A stretch of 25,234 bases of DNA from Tannerellaceae bacterium (GTDB lineage Bacteria > Bacteroidota > Bacteroidia > Bacteroidales > Tannerellaceae), in the NCBI GenBank assembly GCA_031267775.1, contig JAIRYL010000044.1:1-25234 (forward strand). The letters run 5' to 3'. This document shows, piece by piece, positions 15,369 to 23,174 of this stretch. Position 1 is the stretch's first letter. Each line of letters begins with the position of its first letter. Below the pieces are notes generated by a model. It saw only the letters and a program-made list of their open reading frames with translations. It made no database searches and had not been told where the DNA came from. A program made the translations under genes and the position numbers.

Positions 15369-15453
15369 AATATGTATTGAGTTTTAATACGATTAATCGT
15401 TTTAATATATAATCAAATTAACCGCAGTAATACCCACTAATTAATGATGTAAC

Positions 15454-16419
15454 ATGGGATCAATAAAAAAATATTTTCTTCGCAAATTCTGCATACAGCC
15501 TTCGAAAAACATGCTATTTGTATTTATGCAGCACAAAATACAGGAATTAAAAGACAATGATAAAATAAGTACGGCAAAGAAATACGCCGTGACCTTACGG
15601 CAGTTTTCAAGATTTATGAGTTCAGCCGATATTCCACTGGCAAAACTAACGTCGAAAGAATTGAAATTATTTGAGACTTATCTTATTGGAAAGGGCGTGG
15701 TGATGAATACGGTTTCGTTCTATATGCGTATACTGAGAGCTGTTTATAACAAAGCAATTATAGAAGAAATCATTCCTCAGGGAAAACCTTTTGCAACAGT
15801 TTATACAGGTGTGGCAAGAACTAAAAAAAGAGCGATTGACGAAAAAATAATCCGGCAGTTGCAAGCATATCAGCTCAAACCCAATCTTGCATTTGCAAGA
15901 GATATGTTTTTATTTAGTTTTTATACGCGCGGAATGTCTTTTATAGATATGGCCAACCTGAAAAAAGAAGATCTTATAAAAGGCGTCATTGTATATAAAC
16001 GAAAAAAAACAGGACAACAGATTTTAATAGGAATAGAGCCTTGTATGATTGACATAATCAAAAGTTATGAGAAATTGACAAAAGGTAGCGAGTATTTACT
16101 GCCGTTACTTTACCAAGACGGGACGACCATAAAATATGAAGCTGCTATCCGTAATCAAAATCAGCGTTTGAAAAAAATATCCCGGCAAATGGATCTTTCA
16201 AAGAATTTAACTACCTATGTCTCCCGCCATACCTGGGCAACGATAGCGCGCAGTAAAGGTATTTCATTACCTATAATCAGCGAAGGAATGGGACATACGT
16301 CCGAGCAAACCACGCGTATTTATTTATCCTCGCTGGATCACAGGATTATTGACCGGGCAAACCGGAAAATAATAAGAAAAGAAAATCCGGAAAAGGGTAT
16401 TGAATATTGCCTGAAATGA
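15454..16419 (+). CDS. Tsr-like tyrosine recombinase / integrase
   Basis: The 321-residue protein belongs to the tyrosine recombinases. An N-terminal SAM-like DNA-binding domain (about 25-105, KISTAKKYAVTLRQFSRF...NTVSFYMRILRAVYNKA) precedes the catalytic domain. Catalytic positions are R159 (FYTRGMSF), K184/K185, R258, H281 (EGMGH) and Y290 (RIYL). The box II histidine is replaced by tyrosine (Y255-V-S-R258-H), as I recall for Bacteroides DNA invertases of the Tsr type. Start 15454 is uncertain. An internal ATG at residue 25 (15526), just before QHKIQELKDND, is a good alternative. AT-rich with many AAA and ATA codons, it looks recently acquired. It could invert a local promoter or act as an integrase; no partner genes of a larger element are seen. 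Confidence 0.88.
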   Translation: MGSIKKYFLRKFCIQPSKNMLFVFMQHKIQELKDNDKISTAKKYAVTLRQFSRFMSSADIPLAKLTSKELKLFETYLIGKGVVMNTVSFYMRILRAVYNKAIIEEIIPQGKPFATVYTGVARTKKRAIDEKIIRQLQAYQLKPNLAFARDMFLFSFYTRGMSFIDMANLKKEDLIKGVIVYKRKKTGQQILIGIEPCMIDIIKSYEKLTKGSEYLLPLLYQDGTTIKYEAAIRNQNQRLKKISRQMDLSKNLTTYVSRHTWATIARSKGISLPIISEGMGHTSEQTTRIYLSSLDHRIIDRANRKIIRKENPEKGIEYCLK

Positions 16420-16484
16420 GAAAATCAAATATGCCGTAAGTAAAGGACAGGCTCGCTTTTGGAGAAAGTATGTGAAAAAGGATT

Positions 16485-16528
16485 GGGGAAAAGCGATTGG
16501 AAGGAATCGTTTTTCCCCCTCTTTTTAA
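16485..16528 (+). terminator. Intrinsic terminator after the recombinase gene
   Basis: GGGGAAAAGCGATT (16485-16498) pairs with 16505-16518 through 14 positions, one of them G-U, around GGAAGG, and is followed by CTCTTTTT. Confidence 0.65.
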
Positions 16529-16559
16529 GAGACGGGAAAAGCAGAATTGAAAAAAAACG

Positions 16560-16567
16560 TATATTTG
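16560..16567 (+). promoter_or_regulatory. TAnnTTTG -7 element (TATATTTG) upstream of the DUF4377 lipoprotein
   Basis: TATATTTG lies about 150 bp before the lipoprotein ATG and just after the terminator at 16485-16528. It would give a long leader. No TTG at the -33 distance was seen. Confidence 0.45.
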
Positions 16568-16718
16568 CAAATAAAAGGATGTATTTTTTAACAGATTTTG
16601 GTTGTACACAGGGGTGGCGTCCATTGGGTATACGAGGATTTCCCTGCACGTTGGAACATACCCTTTTGAAAACAGGAAGTAACGACAGAAGCGAGTATAA
16701 ATTAAAAATGAAAATAAA

Positions 16719-17360
16719 ATGACGAAATGTAGCTGGTTTTTTTCCTTCGTTTTATTAGGCGTAAACCTCTTTAGCTGTACAGATAATAATAATGGGAAAG
16801 ATAAAGAGAAAATGGTTGAAATGACAATATACCCGGAAACAGGCTATGGTTCCAGTCTGTTAAGTGATATATGGTCAGAGCCATTAGTATTTTCCGAAAG
16901 TGATGATAATCAAAAGCAGACGTTAACAAATATAATAGTCGAAGGTTTTGATTTTGATTATGAAAGAGGATATGAATATACCTTTAAAGCAAAAAAAGTG
17001 TGGATGAATGATCCTCCTCAAGATGTTTCTTCCATTAAATATGTATTTGTAGGGCCTTTATCCAAGAAAAAAACAATAACGGAAAACAGTCAACAGGAAC
17101 TTGAATTAATTATATCTTCAAAAACGGTTAGATTTACCCCGAATTATCCAAGGGAATATGAAAACGAACAACTGATAGTATATGATGCGCTTTTAGCCAA
17201 TGAAGCGGGTACGAATAGCTTGCTTGTTTTGAGAGAAATAGAAGGGTTCAGCTTTGAAGAGGGGTACGAATATGTATTACGAGTAAAAAAAGAGTTAAAA
17301 GCAAATCCGTATGCTGTTAAATACATATTGCTTGCTGTTAAAGATAAGCAGATTAAATAA
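16719..17360 (+). CDS. Lipoprotein with two tandem DUF4377-like repeats
   Basis: The 213-residue protein has a lipoprotein signal peptide ending LFSC, with the acylated cysteine at C20, so it should be membrane-anchored outside the cytoplasm. Two repeats follow. The first (about 30-118) contains IIVEGFDFDYERGYEYTFKAKK...PPQDVSSIKYVFVG. The second (about 125-210) contains IEGFSFEEGYEYVLRVKKELKANPYAVKYILL. The GFxxExGYEYxLxVKK signature is that of DUF4377, a domain of unknown function common in Bacteroidetes lipoproteins. Base composition is AT-rich like the neighbouring recombinase, which suggests shared accessory origin. The ATG overlaps the TGA of an 87-codon upstream frame (16459-16722) that I do not consider a real gene. 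Function is unknown. Confidence 0.85.
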   Translation: MTKCSWFFSFVLLGVNLFSCTDNNNGKDKEKMVEMTIYPETGYGSSLLSDIWSEPLVFSESDDNQKQTLTNIIVEGFDFDYERGYEYTFKAKKVWMNDPPQDVSSIKYVFVGPLSKKKTITENSQQELELIISSKTVRFTPNYPREYENEQLIVYDALLANEAGTNSLLVLREIEGFSFEEGYEYVLRVKKELKANPYAVKYILLAVKDKQIK

Positions 17361-17404
17361 CGCTGCCTTTCGGTTTCCGACATATTCGTTATAGCATACG
17401 TTTT

Positions 17405-18928
17405 TTATCCTGCAGGAATTTTTAAAATTTGTCCGGGCTGGATATTTGAATTTGGAAGATTATTGGCTTTCTGTAATGTTGAAACTGAAACTCCCGGATA
17501 TTTCTTAGCAATGGAATAAAGCGAATCGCCTGATTTTACTTTGTAAGTAACATGCCCGCCACTTGCAGATACCGTTGCCGCTTGTTGCTGTTGCTGTTGC
17601 TGTTGGGGCTTGGTTTGTTTAGTCGCGTTGTTTGAAGCAAAAGCTACGCCTCCGTTATTAACATACAACTTCAGTCGTTTGCCCGCCGCCACCCGGTTGG
17701 AGCCTAATCCGTTCCAGTTACGGATTTCACGTGCTGTTACGCCATATTTATCAGCTATAGTAAAAAGATTTTCACCCGCTTTTGTTACGTGCGAAATCTG
17801 TTCGCGCGTAGAACCATTCGGATACTTATTATTAACGTAAAGCGTATTAGCCAGCAATTCTTCAAACCGGTGCGTATAAATGGTATCTTCTTTGTCTACA
17901 TAAGCAAAGGATTTTGCTATTGGCAGCTTTAATACGAATGGCCTGGCATTACCCGGTATGATATCCCGTTTGTACTGCGGGTTAAGCGCCCGTATTTGTT
18001 CTATATCCATTTGCGTAAGATCTGCTACTTGCTGTAAATGGAGCATGCGGTTCACCATAATGGTATCTGTAGATAAGGAAAGGCTGGTTTGTACCGGGCA
18101 GATATTATGGTCGCAATAATAATTCATCACATAATTTGCAGCAATGAATAAAGGTACGTACGAACGGGTTTCGCGAGGAAGATATTGATAAATCTGCCAA
18201 AAATCCATTTTCCCGCCGGCTCTCCGGATCGCCTTATTAACATTACCGGGTCCGCAATTATAAGACGCCAAAACCAAATGCCAATCCTGATAAATAGTAT
18301 ACATATCTTTAAAATAGCGGCAAGCGGCATACGTTGCTTTTACAGGGTCGCGCCGTTCGTCTACCAGGCTATTTATTTCCAGGCCATAGCTTTTGCCTGT
18401 AGGCAGCATAAATTGCCATAAGCCGGAAGCGCCAACTCTTGAGATAGCCGTCGGATTGAGGGCGCTCTCTACAATAGCCAGGTATTTTAGCTCGATGGGA
18501 AGGTTATGCTCGTCTAATATTTGTTCAATCAAAGGAAAATAATAATCCGCCATTCCTAATATATATCGAACCAAATCGCGCCGGCGTTCAGTATAAAGAT
18601 TGATACTGTTACGTACAACGCTGTTGAATGTCATTGGGATAACGCGAGGCAGTCTTTCCAGGCGATCGCGCACGACTTCATCCGAGAAGTAAACGTTGTT
18701 TTCATCGTCGTGGCAATAATCCTCTGTTTTGGTGAAATACTTTACATGCCATGATTGCAGCAAACTGTCTACATTGGCGTCTAAACTTTCAGGAATCATC
18801 CCGATATCTTCAAAAAGTGCATCCGTTGATAATACGGAATAATTCTGCTCTCCGGATGTTTCTTGCTGTGCGTTTGCCGACAGGCAGAAACCAAAGACGC
18901 AACATACAATGTATAAATATCTGTTCAT
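17405..18928 (-). CDS. MltD-like lytic murein transglycosylase with LysM domains
   Basis: The 507-residue enzyme cleaves peptidoglycan glycan strands to 1,6-anhydro ends. It begins with a Sec signal peptide (cleavage near ANA-QQE, residue 20). The SLT domain spans about 130-245, with the catalytic glutamate E154 in AIVESALNPTAISRVGASGLWQFM and the ASYNCGPGNVNKAI segment. An intermediate LysM-like stretch (about 290-335) and two clear LysM modules (about 379-425 and 460-506) bind glycan. Between the last two lies a Q8 tract (442-449) coded by CAACAG repeats. It is the last gene of the parA-parB-DUF5683 run, 4 bp after its neighbour. Catalytic features look intact. Confidence 0.93.
   Translation of the reverse strand: MNRYLYIVCCVFGFCLSANAQQETSGEQNYSVLSTDALFEDIGMIPESLDANVDSLLQSWHVKYFTKTEDYCHDDENNVYFSDEVVRDRLERLPRVIPMTFNSVVRNSINLYTERRRDLVRYILGMADYYFPLIEQILDEHNLPIELKYLAIVESALNPTAISRVGASGLWQFMLPTGKSYGLEINSLVDERRDPVKATYAACRYFKDMYTIYQDWHLVLASYNCGPGNVNKAIRRAGGKMDFWQIYQYLPRETRSYVPLFIAANYVMNYYCDHNICPVQTSLSLSTDTIMVNRMLHLQQVADLTQMDIEQIRALNPQYKRDIIPGNARPFVLKLPIAKSFAYVDKEDTIYTHRFEELLANTLYVNNKYPNGSTREQISHVTKAGENLFTIADKYGVTAREIRNWNGLGSNRVAAGKRLKLYVNNGGVAFASNNATKQTKPQQQQQQQQAATVSASGGHVTYKVKSGDSLYSIAKKYPGVSVSTLQKANNLPNSNIQPGQILKIPAG
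17583..17606. repeat. CAACAG microsatellite inside the mltD-like gene
   Basis: On the coding strand CAACAG is repeated three times plus CAACAA, giving eight glutamines between two LysM modules. Unit gain or loss would stay in frame and change linker length only. Confidence 0.8.
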
Positions 18929-18932
18929 GTTA

Positions 18933-19682
18933 TTAGAATGTTATACTACAATTCAAACCAATATTCCGCGAACTGTAACGGGTTTGCGGCGAAAAAACCG
19001 GCTCTATCCGCATAGACAGTTCCGGCGATATATCAAAATCGAACAATTGTGCATCTACATACGCGTCAATCAATGTTATGCCATAAAAACCGACGGCAAG
19101 AATGATACTTAAGTCTCTATACCGGCGAAAATAATCTTTTCTTGATTTCAACTGATTTTGCCTGCCGGAATCAAAAACAGCGCTTTTAGGGTCTGTACCA
19201 GGGTAAAATTCTGTCCAGTCTTTATTGAAAGCAAAGTCTACCTCTCCTCCTTCCGCCGCGTCTAATGCCGTTTTATATGCAGCGGCGTCGTGCATAATGC
19301 TTTTATATCCATTCCAATAATCCTGATAATTTTTGTTGTTCCAAGTGATGGCATACATAAATGCCATAAAGCCGCCATAGACAAGGGGCAATTTCCAATA
19401 TTTCCGGTTGTATACCTGCCCCATACCGGGAATTAATCCCAACAAAATAGCTTTAGCAGGATTTGGTTTAAATGCCGCTTTGGGCGCTTCCGGTATAAAG
19501 ACGACGCCAGAGTCGGCCGTTGACAACGCTGCCTGAATTAACGAATCCGGCGCTGCCACAATACCTGTATCCGTATCGAATCCTTCATCAATGAACTCTT
19601 GCGTATTTCCTTTTAGCGGGAAGCATAATAACCATATAGCGAATAGTATAATGCTATTTGTTTTGATTATTACCCGCCTCAT
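18933..19682 (-). CDS. DUF5683-family membrane protein
   Basis: The 249-residue protein has an N-terminal hydrophobic signal (about 8-26), a low-complexity stretch, then the DUF5683 pattern: FKPNPAKAILLGLIPGMGQVYNRKYWKLPLVYGGFMAFMYAITWNN with two close hydrophobic segments, and another near residues 190-210 (LSIILAVGFYGITLIDAYVDA). This glycine-rich PGMGQxYNRxYWK motif recurs in small Bacteroidetes membrane proteins encoded between parB and an mltD-like gene. Its role is not established. It starts 10 bp after the parB stop and ends 4 bp before the mltD-like start, so it is almost surely in the same operon. Confidence 0.88.
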   Translation of the reverse strand: MRRVIIKTNSIILFAIWLLCFPLKGNTQEFIDEGFDTDTGIVAAPDSLIQAALSTADSGVVFIPEAPKAAFKPNPAKAILLGLIPGMGQVYNRKYWKLPLVYGGFMAFMYAITWNNKNYQDYWNGYKSIMHDAAAYKTALDAAEGGEVDFAFNKDWTEFYPGTDPKSAVFDSGRQNQLKSRKDYFRRYRDLSIILAVGFYGITLIDAYVDAQLFDFDISPELSMRIEPVFSPQTRYSSRNIGLNCSITF

Positions 19683-19692
19683 TTGTTATTGC

Positions 19693-20592
19693 TTATTTCA
19701 ACTTGTCAAACAGACCGATCAGTCGTTCCAGGTCTTCTTCCGAATTAAAAGGAATGCTAATTTTCCCTTTCCCTTTCTCGCCATAACTCAACTGCACTTT
19801 CGTATTAAAAAAACGAGACAGATGGTCTTTCAATATCTTATATTCTTCAGGCAGCATTGATTTACGTTCGCTTTTGCCGTTTTTTCCTTTATCTTCTTTC
19901 TGCAATAATTCTTCGCCGGCAGCTACTCGGCGAACCATATCTTCTACCATCCTTACCGAAAGTCCGTCGGACATGATCTGTTCGTAAAGAGCCAACTGCA
20001 CTTCCGGGTCTTCTACGGGGATTAATGCGCGGGCATGCCCCATATCGATTCTCTTGTCTTTTAAACTCATCTGTATCTCGGCAGGCAATTTTAACAGCCG
20101 CAGATAGTTGGCGATGGTCGTTCGTTTTTTACCTACGCGTTCGCTTAACTTTTCCTGCGTTAATCCGTAGCTGTCGATTAGTTTTTGATAGGCCAGCGCA
20201 ATCTCTATGGAGTTTAAGTCTTCGCGCTGAATATTCTCGATCAGCGCCATTTCAACAACATTTTCGTCTGCCGCTGTTCGCACATAAGCCGGGATGCTTT
20301 TCAGTCCGGCCCGTAATGAAGCGCGATAACGCCGTTCGCCTGAAATAATCATATACTTATCAGGAGAAATTTCTTTTAACGTAATGGGCTGGATAATTCC
20401 TAAGGAACGGATTGATGCGGAAAGTTCTTCAAGCGTTTCTTCTTCAAACACAGAACGAGGCTGGTCCGGATTCGGCTGGATTTTACTTAATTCTATTTCA
20501 CTGATAGACGACGAACCGCCGGTTTTTAAATCGTCCATCGTGATAAGCGCATCTAATCCACGGCCTAAGGGAGGCCTTTTACCTATTGCCAT
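19693..20592 (-). CDS. parB: Chromosome partitioning protein ParB
   Basis: The 299-residue protein opens with the GRGLDALI start typical of chromosomal ParB, then the ParB/Srx CTPase domain with GERRYR at 85-90 and ENIQRED at 119-125. A helix-turn-helix follows (about 143-165, LTQEKLSERVGKKRTTIANYLRLLKL). A basic linker rich in K and E (about 232-248) leads to the C-terminal dimerisation region. ParB loads at parS sites and spreads as a CTP-dependent clamp. Start ATG 20592 lies 2 bp after the parA stop. I found no full parS palindrome in the window. Confidence 0.96.
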   Translation of the reverse strand: MAIGKRPPLGRGLDALITMDDLKTGGSSSISEIELSKIQPNPDQPRSVFEEETLEELSASIRSLGIIQPITLKEISPDKYMIISGERRYRASLRAGLKSIPAYVRTAADENVVEMALIENIQREDLNSIEIALAYQKLIDSYGLTQEKLSERVGKKRTTIANYLRLLKLPAEIQMSLKDKRIDMGHARALIPVEDPEVQLALYEQIMSDGLSVRMVEDMVRRVAAGEELLQKEDKGKNGKSERKSMLPEEYKILKDHLSRFFNTKVQLSYGEKGKGKISIPFNSEEDLERLIGLFDKLK

Positions 20593-20594
20593 AG

Positions 20595-21359
20595 TCAGTT
20601 ATTCTTTTCTATTAGTTCTTTAGCCAATTGCATGTGGTTTTCCGAGCCTTTGGACAGGGCGTCGTACAATATAACCGGTTTGCCATAGCTGGAAGCTTCG
20701 CTTAATTTAATATTACGCTGGATAACGGTTGTAAATACCAGGTCTCTAAACGGACGCTTTACTTCTTCGTATATCTGGTTTGCCAGGCGAAGGCGCGAAT
20801 CGTACATGGTAAGCAGGAAGCCTTCTATTTCCAATGTTGGATTCAGTTTGGATTTAATTATTTTTATCGTATTTAGTAATTTACTGATACCTTCCAAGGC
20901 AAAATATTCGCATTGTACCGGAATCATAACAGAATCTGCCGCCGTTAAGGCATTAACGGTGATAAGACCTAAGGAAGGCGAACAGTCGATCAATATGTAA
21001 TCATACATATCTTTCAGGGGAAGTAATACATACTTCATGATTTGCTCCCTGTTGTCCATATTCAGCATCTCTATTTCGGCGCCTACCAAGTCGATGTGAG
21101 ACGGAATAATCTCGAGCCGGTCTACTTCTGTCGGGACGATGGCCTGCCGGGCGTCGTTGCCGTTTACCAGACATTCATAAACAGAAAGTTTTACATTACG
21201 AATATCGATGCTAAGCCCTGATGATGCATTTGCTTGCGGGTCGGCGTCTACTACCAATACTTTTTTTTCAAGAACAGCCAGCGAGGCAGCTAAGTTAATG
21301 GTTGTCGTTGTTTTTCCAACTCCGCCTTTTTGGTTTGCTATTGCAATAATTTTTCCCAT
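20595..21359 (-). CDS. parA: Chromosome partitioning ATPase ParA (Soj)
   Basis: The 254-residue protein is a deviant Walker A ATPase: KGGVGKTT at residues 11-18, VVDADPQANASSGL and the switch region DYILIDCSPSLGLITVNAL. Its length and lack of an N-terminal HTH extension are those of chromosomal Soj-type ParA rather than plasmid P1-type. With ParB it moves replicated origins apart on the nucleoid. It is the promoter-proximal gene of parA-parB-DUF5683-mltD. A complete TTG-N19-TAnnTTTG promoter lies 25 bp upstream. Confidence 0.97.
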   Translation of the reverse strand: MGKIIAIANQKGGVGKTTTTINLAASLAVLEKKVLVVDADPQANASSGLSIDIRNVKLSVYECLVNGNDARQAIVPTEVDRLEIIPSHIDLVGAEIEMLNMDNREQIMKYVLLPLKDMYDYILIDCSPSLGLITVNALTAADSVMIPVQCEYFALEGISKLLNTIKIIKSKLNPTLEIEGFLLTMYDSRLRLANQIYEEVKRPFRDLVFTTVIQRNIKLSEASSYGKPVILYDALSKGSENHMQLAKELIEKNN

Positions 21360-21383
21360 AATTGTTCTATACTAATTCTCGTA

Positions 21384-21413
21384 CAAAACTAAACATTAAA
21401 TGAATATACGCAA
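21384..21413 (-). promoter_or_regulatory. Promoter of the parAB operon (TTG-N19-TAGTTTTG)
   Basis: On the minus strand TTG (21413-21411) and TAGTTTTG (21391-21384) are 19 bp apart, an ideal Bacteroidetes spacing, and the leader before parA is about 20 nt. A second TAGTTTTG (21432-21425) lies further upstream and could serve an alternative start. Confidence 0.7.
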
Positions 21414-21441
21414 TCTAAAAGAAGCAAAACTATATCTTACC

Positions 21442-21470
21442 TGTTGATAAGTGGCAAAAAATGTTGATAA
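21442..21470 (+). promoter_or_regulatory. Twin DnaA-box-like 9-mers between parA and aroC
   Basis: TGTTGATAA occurs at 21442-21450 and 21462-21470, 20 bp apart in the same orientation. Each differs from the DnaA-box consensus TGTGGATAA at one base. They lie upstream of the parA promoter. Confidence 0.4.
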
Positions 21471-21493
21471 CCGGAGAGGGGAAGCAAAGACGG

Positions 21494-22564
21494 TTAGAGC
21501 TTATTCTGTTGCAGCAGTAAATAATCCAGCAAGGTTATGGCAGTCATGGCTTCTACGATAGGGACTGCGCGGGGCACAACGCAGGCGTCGTGCCGGCCGC
21601 GCGCCGTTAACCGCGCGCCGACGCCTTCGGTGGTAACGGTTTCCTGCTCCATCAGGATGGTAGCCACCGCTTTGAAGGCTACGCGGAAATAGATATCCTG
21701 CCCGTTTGAAATACCCCCCTGTATCCCTCCCGAATGATTGGTGCGGGTATTGATGCGGCCCTGGTCGTTGAAAAAGCAGTCGTTCCTTTCGGAGCCACGG
21801 TAAAGAGGAGCGCTGAAACCGTCGCCGTATTCAAAGCCTTTGGCCGCATTAATGGTAAGCATGGCATGGCCTAAAGCCGCATGAAGTTTTCCAAAAACGG
21901 GTTCGCCCCATCCGGCCGGCGCTCCTTGGGCTACGCAAGTGATAACGCCTCCAATGGAATCGCCCTGCCGTTTCATTTCCATGATAAGCTGTTTCATTTC
22001 TTCCGCTTTAGCCGGGTCGGGGCAACGGACGCTGTTTTTTTCCGTAAGGCCCAGATCGTAATCGCGGTATGTCCCTTCTAATTTAACCGAACCTATTTGC
22101 GAAGTATAGGCCTGTATGGAGATATGGTAAGGGCGAAGCGCTAATTTGGCTATGGCGCCGGCTACGCACCGGGCAACTGTTTCGCGCGCCGACGAGCGTC
22201 CGCCGCCTCGCGGGTCGCGGACGCCGTATTTTTTATGATAGGTATAATCGGCATGCGAGGGGCGATATACATCCTTCAGGGCGTCGTAATCGGCCGAATG
22301 CTGGTTGTTGTTCCATATAATAAAGCCTATCGGCATGCCGGTAGTTTTACCTTCGTATATTCCGGATAAAAACTGAACTTCGTCGTTCTCTTTGCGGGGA
22401 GTGGCTATTTCGGACTGGCCGGGTTTCCGCCGGTTCAGTTCTTGCTGGATAAACGCCCTGTCCAGCTCCATTCCGGCGGGGCAGCCGTCTATTACGCCTC
22501 CTGTGGCCAGTCCGTGCGATTCGCCAAAGGAGGTTAGCCTGAATATATGTCCAAACGTATTCAT
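21494..22564 (-). CDS. aroC: Chorismate synthase
   Basis: The 356-residue enzyme converts EPSP to chorismate with reduced FMN, the last shikimate-pathway step. All three family signatures are visible: SFGESHGLATGGVIDGCPAG near the N-terminus, GGGRSSARETVARCVAGAIAK about residue 120, and GRHDACVVPRAVPIVEAM near the C-terminus. The last usually reads RHDPC and here has alanine for proline, a mild change. The start at 22564 lies 7 bp after the slyD stop, so the two should be cotranscribed. Length is normal. Confidence 0.96.
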   Translation of the reverse strand: MNTFGHIFRLTSFGESHGLATGGVIDGCPAGMELDRAFIQQELNRRKPGQSEIATPRKENDEVQFLSGIYEGKTTGMPIGFIIWNNNQHSADYDALKDVYRPSHADYTYHKKYGVRDPRGGGRSSARETVARCVAGAIAKLALRPYHISIQAYTSQIGSVKLEGTYRDYDLGLTEKNSVRCPDPAKAEEMKQLIMEMKRQGDSIGGVITCVAQGAPAGWGEPVFGKLHAALGHAMLTINAAKGFEYGDGFSAPLYRGSERNDCFFNDQGRINTRTNHSGGIQGGISNGQDIYFRVAFKAVATILMEQETVTTEGVGARLTARGRHDACVVPRAVPIVEAMTAITLLDYLLLQQNKL

Positions 22565-22571
22565 CGTTTAC

Positions 22572-23129
22572 TCAGCATCCGCAGCCCTTACAACCGCCGC
22601 CGCTACAAGCGTCGTCTTCGCATCCGCATCCGCAATCGCAACCGGCGCTCGACATGGATGCTATTTCTTCTGCCGAAGGGTCGTGTACGTCTATTATTTC
22701 GCCTGTAAAATGGAGCGTTTCTCCGGCCAGCGGATGATTGAAGTCCATAATAACCGCGTCTTTTTTGATTTCTATTACAGCGCCGTTCAACCGGTTGCCA
22801 TCGCCGTCTAACATCGGGACGACGTTTCCTTCTTTAACCGTATCCGAGTCGAACTTGCCGTCTACTTCAAACATATTTTTGGGAAGTTCCATAATATGTT
22901 CTTCGTTAAAAGCGCCATATCCATTGTCCGGAGTAATTGTAAAGCTAAACGTACTGCCTGTTTTAAGCCCTTTCAACCCGTCTTCAAAAGCGGCAAGCAT
23001 CATGCCTGTTCCAAAAATAAAACTCAGAGGAACTTCGGCCGTGGCTCTTTCCATCAATTCACGTTCTTCGCCTTCTCCTACATTCAGGTCGTAAATAACC
23101 GTTACAAACTTATTTGCTGCTATTTTCAT
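22572..23129 (-). CDS. slyD: SlyD-type FKBP peptidyl-prolyl isomerase with metal-binding tail
   Basis: From ATG 23129 the protein is 185 residues. A longer frame to 23165 would overlap the promoter element and is not family-like. The FKBP fold (LSFIFGTGMMLAAFEDGLKGLKTGSTFSF...LHFTGEI) carries an insert-in-flap chaperone segment (about 70-130, ending with VIMDFNHPLAGETL, a SlyD hallmark). The C-terminal tail CDCGCGCEDDACSGGGCKGC has many cysteines and should bind nickel or other soft metals. SlyD isomerises prolyl bonds, acts as a chaperone and can supply nickel to enzymes. Nothing nearby points to a nickel enzyme. aroC follows in the same operon. Confidence 0.92.
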   Translation of the reverse strand: MKIAANKFVTVIYDLNVGEGEERELMERATAEVPLSFIFGTGMMLAAFEDGLKGLKTGSTFSFTITPDNGYGAFNEEHIMELPKNMFEVDGKFDSDTVKEGNVVPMLDGDGNRLNGAVIEIKKDAVIMDFNHPLAGETLHFTGEIIDVHDPSAEEIASMSSAGCDCGCGCEDDACSGGGCKGCGC

Positions 23130-23162
23130 ATTTAATTTGGTATTAATAAATGCATACGGACG

Positions 23163-23170
23163 CAAATGTA
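23163..23170 (-). promoter_or_regulatory. TAnnTTTG -7 element (TACATTTG) for slyD-aroC
   Basis: On the minus strand TACATTTG is 33 bp upstream of the slyD ATG and just after the C-S lyase stop at 23175, so slyD-aroC can be transcribed separately from that gene. No clear TTG -33 box was seen. Confidence 0.55.
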
Positions 23171-23174
23171 CATA

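Noticed and set aside
17723..17738. TTTCACGTG core resembling half of a parS site near parAB
   Set aside because: It lies inside the mltD-like gene and only one half matches the 16-bp parS palindrome; the right half (CTGTT) does not fit.
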